NCBI GenBank assembly: GCA_016714935.1
Contig: JADKBU010000003.1
Span: 186,001 to 250,000 of the forward strand
Origin: Candidatus Accumulibacter propinquus
GTDB lineage: Bacteria; Pseudomonadota; Gammaproteobacteria; Burkholderiales; Rhodocyclaceae
DNA length: 64,000 bases
Direction of reading: 5' to 3'
Shown here: one piece after another, positions 61,888 through 64,000 of the stretch
How the letters are laid out: each line of letters opens with the position of its first letter
Position numbering within the stretch: the first letter of the stretch is position 1
The notes under the pieces: generated by a model
What the model saw: only the letters and a program-made list of their open reading frames with translations
What the model was told of the DNA's origin: nothing
Databases searched by the model: none
Position numbers and translations under genes: made by a program

Positions 61888-63446
61888 TCCGCGCCCTGCT
61901 GGCCGCTGCGCTGTGCTGCCTGTGCACGCTGCCGGCGGCACAGGACGCTCCACGCAAGGACACACGCGACGACAACTCCCGCTTCATTGCGCTGAGCTAC
62001 CACGAAGTGCTCAGTGACCACGAGCCCTTGACGCCAACCGCGGTACGCGCCAGCGACCTTGCCGCGCAATTCGCCTGGCTGGCGGCCAACGACTACCACC
62101 CGGTGAGCGTCGACCAGATTCTCGCCGCCCGCAGGGGCGACGAACCCTTGCCTGCAAATGCCGTGCTGTTGACCTTCGACGACGGCAAGAAGGACGTCTA
62201 CAGTCGTGTCTTTCCACTGCTCAAGCTCTTCCGGTACCCAGCCGTGATCGCCCTGGTCGGTCAGTGGCTGGACGTCCCGGCCAACGCGATGGTCGATTAC
62301 GACGGCCAGCAGGTAGCGCGCAGCGCTTTCGTCACCTGGCAGGACGTCAGGGAAATGCAGGCCTCGGGACTGGTCGAGGTGGCCTCGCACGCCTACAGCC
62401 TGCACCATGGCATCCTCGCCAATCCGCAGGGCAACACCCAGCCCGCGGCGACGACGCGCCTCTACGCGGACGGTCGCTATGAAGATGACCGGGCCTATGC
62501 CGCCCGCCTCGGGGCCGGCCTGAAGAACGTGCTCGGCGAGCGTCTCGGCAAATCGCCGCGCATCATCGTCTGGCCCTACGGCCGCAGCAACCTGGCCGCG
62601 CAGGAAATCGCCGCCGGCCTCGGCATGCCGATTGGCCTGAGCCTCGAGGACGGCCACAACGACGCGCGCACACCGAAGGCGGCATGGAAACGGCAGTTGA
62701 TCGAAAACAGCCCCTCCCTGCAGGCCTTTGCCGAAATGCTGCGCGCCGCCTGGGCGCCCGACCCGGCACGCAGCGTGCACATCGATCCCGGCCAGTGGAC
62801 CGATCTCGAAGCCGGGCTCTCGGCGACGCTCGATCGCCTGCTGACCTTGAGCCCGAACATCGCCCTGGTCAAGCCAACGGTCGTGCGTGACGGCCGGGAG
62901 GCGGTGCTTTTTCCGACCCGTCGGCGACCGGTTGCCGCCGATGTGCTGAATCACATCGCCTGGCAGACCGAGCGGCGCGCCGGCGTGCCGGTATTCATCG
63001 ATCTGCCCGAAGACTGGCTGAACGAGCCGGAACTGGTCGGCGACCTCGCCCGACACGTCAACTTCGCCGGCCTGCGCATCAGGGCGGCACCGGGAAGCGA
63101 CGCCGCGCAGCGACTCCGGCAAGCTGCCGGGCAATGGCGCTGGCCATTGCGACTGATCTATGCGCGCCAGGAACCACCACCCGCGCAGCCAGGACAGCCA
63201 CTGCCCAACGGCGATCTGCTGGCCGTGGCAGCCGGCGAATCGACCATGGCCACCTTGCCAAAGGCGCTTGCCGACCAGGTGCTGTTCGAATTCGATCCGC
63301 GCCTGCCGGCGGCCGAGATCGCGCGGCGAATGCGTGAACTCGACGCCGCGGGTTTCCGCCAGTTCGGTCTCACCGGCTTTCCGGAAATTGGCATGGACGC
63401 CATCGCACCGGTCCTCTCGCTGCGCTCGCAGCCGCAGCTACGATGA
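61875..63446 (+). CDS. pgaB: PNAG N-deacetylase PgaB
   Basis: A 523-residue exported protein. After a signal-like segment (residues 1-22, with several Cys but no standard lipobox) comes a polysaccharide deacetylase domain: ALSYHEVL, LLTFDDGKKD (metal/catalytic Asp pair) and SHAYSLHHG. The second half should be the glycoside-hydrolase-like domain. Length is about 150 residues below E. coli PgaB, so the C-terminal domain is trimmed. It overlaps pgaA by 13 bp. It would partly deacetylate PNAG before export. Confidence 0.88.
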   Translation: MALLIRALLAAALCCLCTLPAAQDAPRKDTRDDNSRFIALSYHEVLSDHEPLTPTAVRASDLAAQFAWLAANDYHPVSVDQILAARRGDEPLPANAVLLTFDDGKKDVYSRVFPLLKLFRYPAVIALVGQWLDVPANAMVDYDGQQVARSAFVTWQDVREMQASGLVEVASHAYSLHHGILANPQGNTQPAATTRLYADGRYEDDRAYAARLGAGLKNVLGERLGKSPRIIVWPYGRSNLAAQEIAAGLGMPIGLSLEDGHNDARTPKAAWKRQLIENSPSLQAFAEMLRAAWAPDPARSVHIDPGQWTDLEAGLSATLDRLLTLSPNIALVKPTVVRDGREAVLFPTRRRPVAADVLNHIAWQTERRAGVPVFIDLPEDWLNEPELVGDLARHVNFAGLRIRAAPGSDAAQRLRQAAGQWRWPLRLIYARQEPPPAQPGQPLPNGDLLAVAAGESTMATLPKALADQVLFEFDPRLPAAEIARRMRELDAAGFRQFGLTGFPEIGMDAIAPVLSLRSQPQLR

Positions 63447-64000
63447 CCCTGCCTGCCCTGCTCGGCGACCTCTGGGGCGCGATCCTCGCCTACGTCTTTT
63501 TCTATCCGGTACTGATGTCGCTGGTCTGGATGATCGGCGGCATCGGCTTTTACCTGCGTTTCGAGCGCAAGCCGCATCGCCGTGTCGACCAACCGCCGCT
63601 GCGCGAGCACTACCCGCTGATCGCCGTCCTGGTGCCCTGTTACAACGAGGAAGCGAACGTCGAAGAAACCGTCGACGCCTTGATGGAGTTGCGTTACCCC
63701 AACTTCGAGGTGATCGCCATCAACGACGGCAGCAAGGACCGTACCGGCGAACTGCTCAACACGCTGGCAGCCCGCTACCCGAAGTTGCGCGTCATCCACC
63801 AGGTCGAGAACCAGGGCAAGGCGGTCGGGCTGAACACCGCGGCGCTGCTGACGCGCGCGGAAATCCTCGTCGGCATCGACGGCGATGCGCGACTCGATCC
63901 CCATTCACTGCACTGGCTGGTGCGCCACTTCGACGAACCACAAGTCGCTGCCGTCACCGGCAATCCGCGTGTGCGCAACCGTTCGACGTTGCTCGGCCGC
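63443..64000 (+). CDS. pgaC: PNAG synthase glycosyltransferase PgaC (truncated by window end)
   Basis: The frame starts with ATG overlapping the pgaB stop (ATGA) and runs open to the last base. The visible 186 residues contain an N-terminal membrane helix, then a GT2 glycosyltransferase: LVPCYNEEANVEETV, AINDGSKDRTGE and GIDGDARLDP (DxD-type metal site). In E. coli PgaC polymerises UDP-GlcNAc with PgaD. The rest, and pgaD if present, lie beyond the window. Confidence 0.92.
   Translation, partial: MTLPALLGDLWGAILAYVFFYPVLMSLVWMIGGIGFYLRFERKPHRRVDQPPLREHYPLIAVLVPCYNEEANVEETVDALMELRYPNFEVIAINDGSKDRTGELLNTLAARYPKLRVIHQVENQGKAVGLNTAALLTRAEILVGIDGDARLDPHSLHWLVRHFDEPQVAAVTGNPRVRNRSTLLGR

Overview
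The window looks like a chromosomal segment of a high-GC betaproteobacterium, most plausibly Rhodocyclaceae of the Candidatus Accumulibacter / Dechloromonas / Azonexus type. The evidence is the gene order rpsF-priB-rpsR-rplI-dnaB, the yceD-rpmF-plsX-fabH-fabD-fabG-acpP-fabF cluster, the rluC-HAD-Rieske-sppA block divergent from rne, and a Pit phosphate carrier with DUF47 partners, a PEP-CTERM protein and a pga exopolysaccharide locus. The genus is an inference from gene content; no rRNA or tRNA gene is visible. Coding density is high and almost everything is housekeeping or cell-envelope biology. No integrase, transposase, prophage or CRISPR array is visible; the likeliest transferred block is a type III restriction-modification pair.

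Layout: (1) 0.2-2.7 kb, minus strand: a Pit transporter gene between two paralogous DUF47 (PhoU-like) genes. (2) 3.0-4.5 kb: a ParA ATPase translationally coupled to an Ala/Pro/Lys-rich protein ending in a ribbon-helix-helix-like module, with four direct repeats upstream. (3) 4.6-14 kb: a MalT-like regulator, an acyltransferase, the YlqF GTPase, a methyltransferase, galU and nadB/ygfX. (4) 14-21 kb: the fatty-acid and phospholipid initiation cluster, with its own promoters and an internal terminator. (5) 21-28 kb: rsmI-like, sppA, Rieske, HAD phosphatase, rluC, and divergent rne with a roughly 400-bp leader region. (6) 28-35 kb: a hybrid kinase with Hpt, a DUF5610-like protein, and a secreted sulfatase/HAD-phosphatase pair behind a good sigma-70 promoter. 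(7) 35-42.3 kb: an octahaem cytochrome-TPR protein, type III Res and Mod, and a 21-bp tandem repeat tract. (8) 42.3-48.9 kb: an ACT-domain protein, a seven-PAS hybrid kinase, and a PEP-CTERM-like protein preceded by a sigma-54-type promoter. (9) 48.9-58.3 kb: bcp, PIN-PhoH, a Tat-exported transglutaminase-like protein, the replication/ribosomal cluster, and small envelope proteins. (10) 58.4-64 kb: a cardiolipin synthase-like gene followed by pgaA-pgaB-pgaC, the last cut by the window end.

Themes that join the genes: phosphate uptake (pit/DUF47), aggregate or biofilm matrix (PNAG export by Pga, and the PEP-CTERM protein with its RpoN-type promoter), membrane lipid synthesis (fab/plsX, PlsC-like, Cls), and phosphorelay signalling (two hybrid kinases, one with and one without Hpt). 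The observations I rate highest are the ParA/RHH-like cassette with iterons, the sigma-54 promoter before the PEP-CTERM gene, the Cys-to-Ser change in the transglutaminase-like protein, the nearly leaderless yceD promoter, the terminator that splits rpmF from plsX, and the CTG start inferred for priB.
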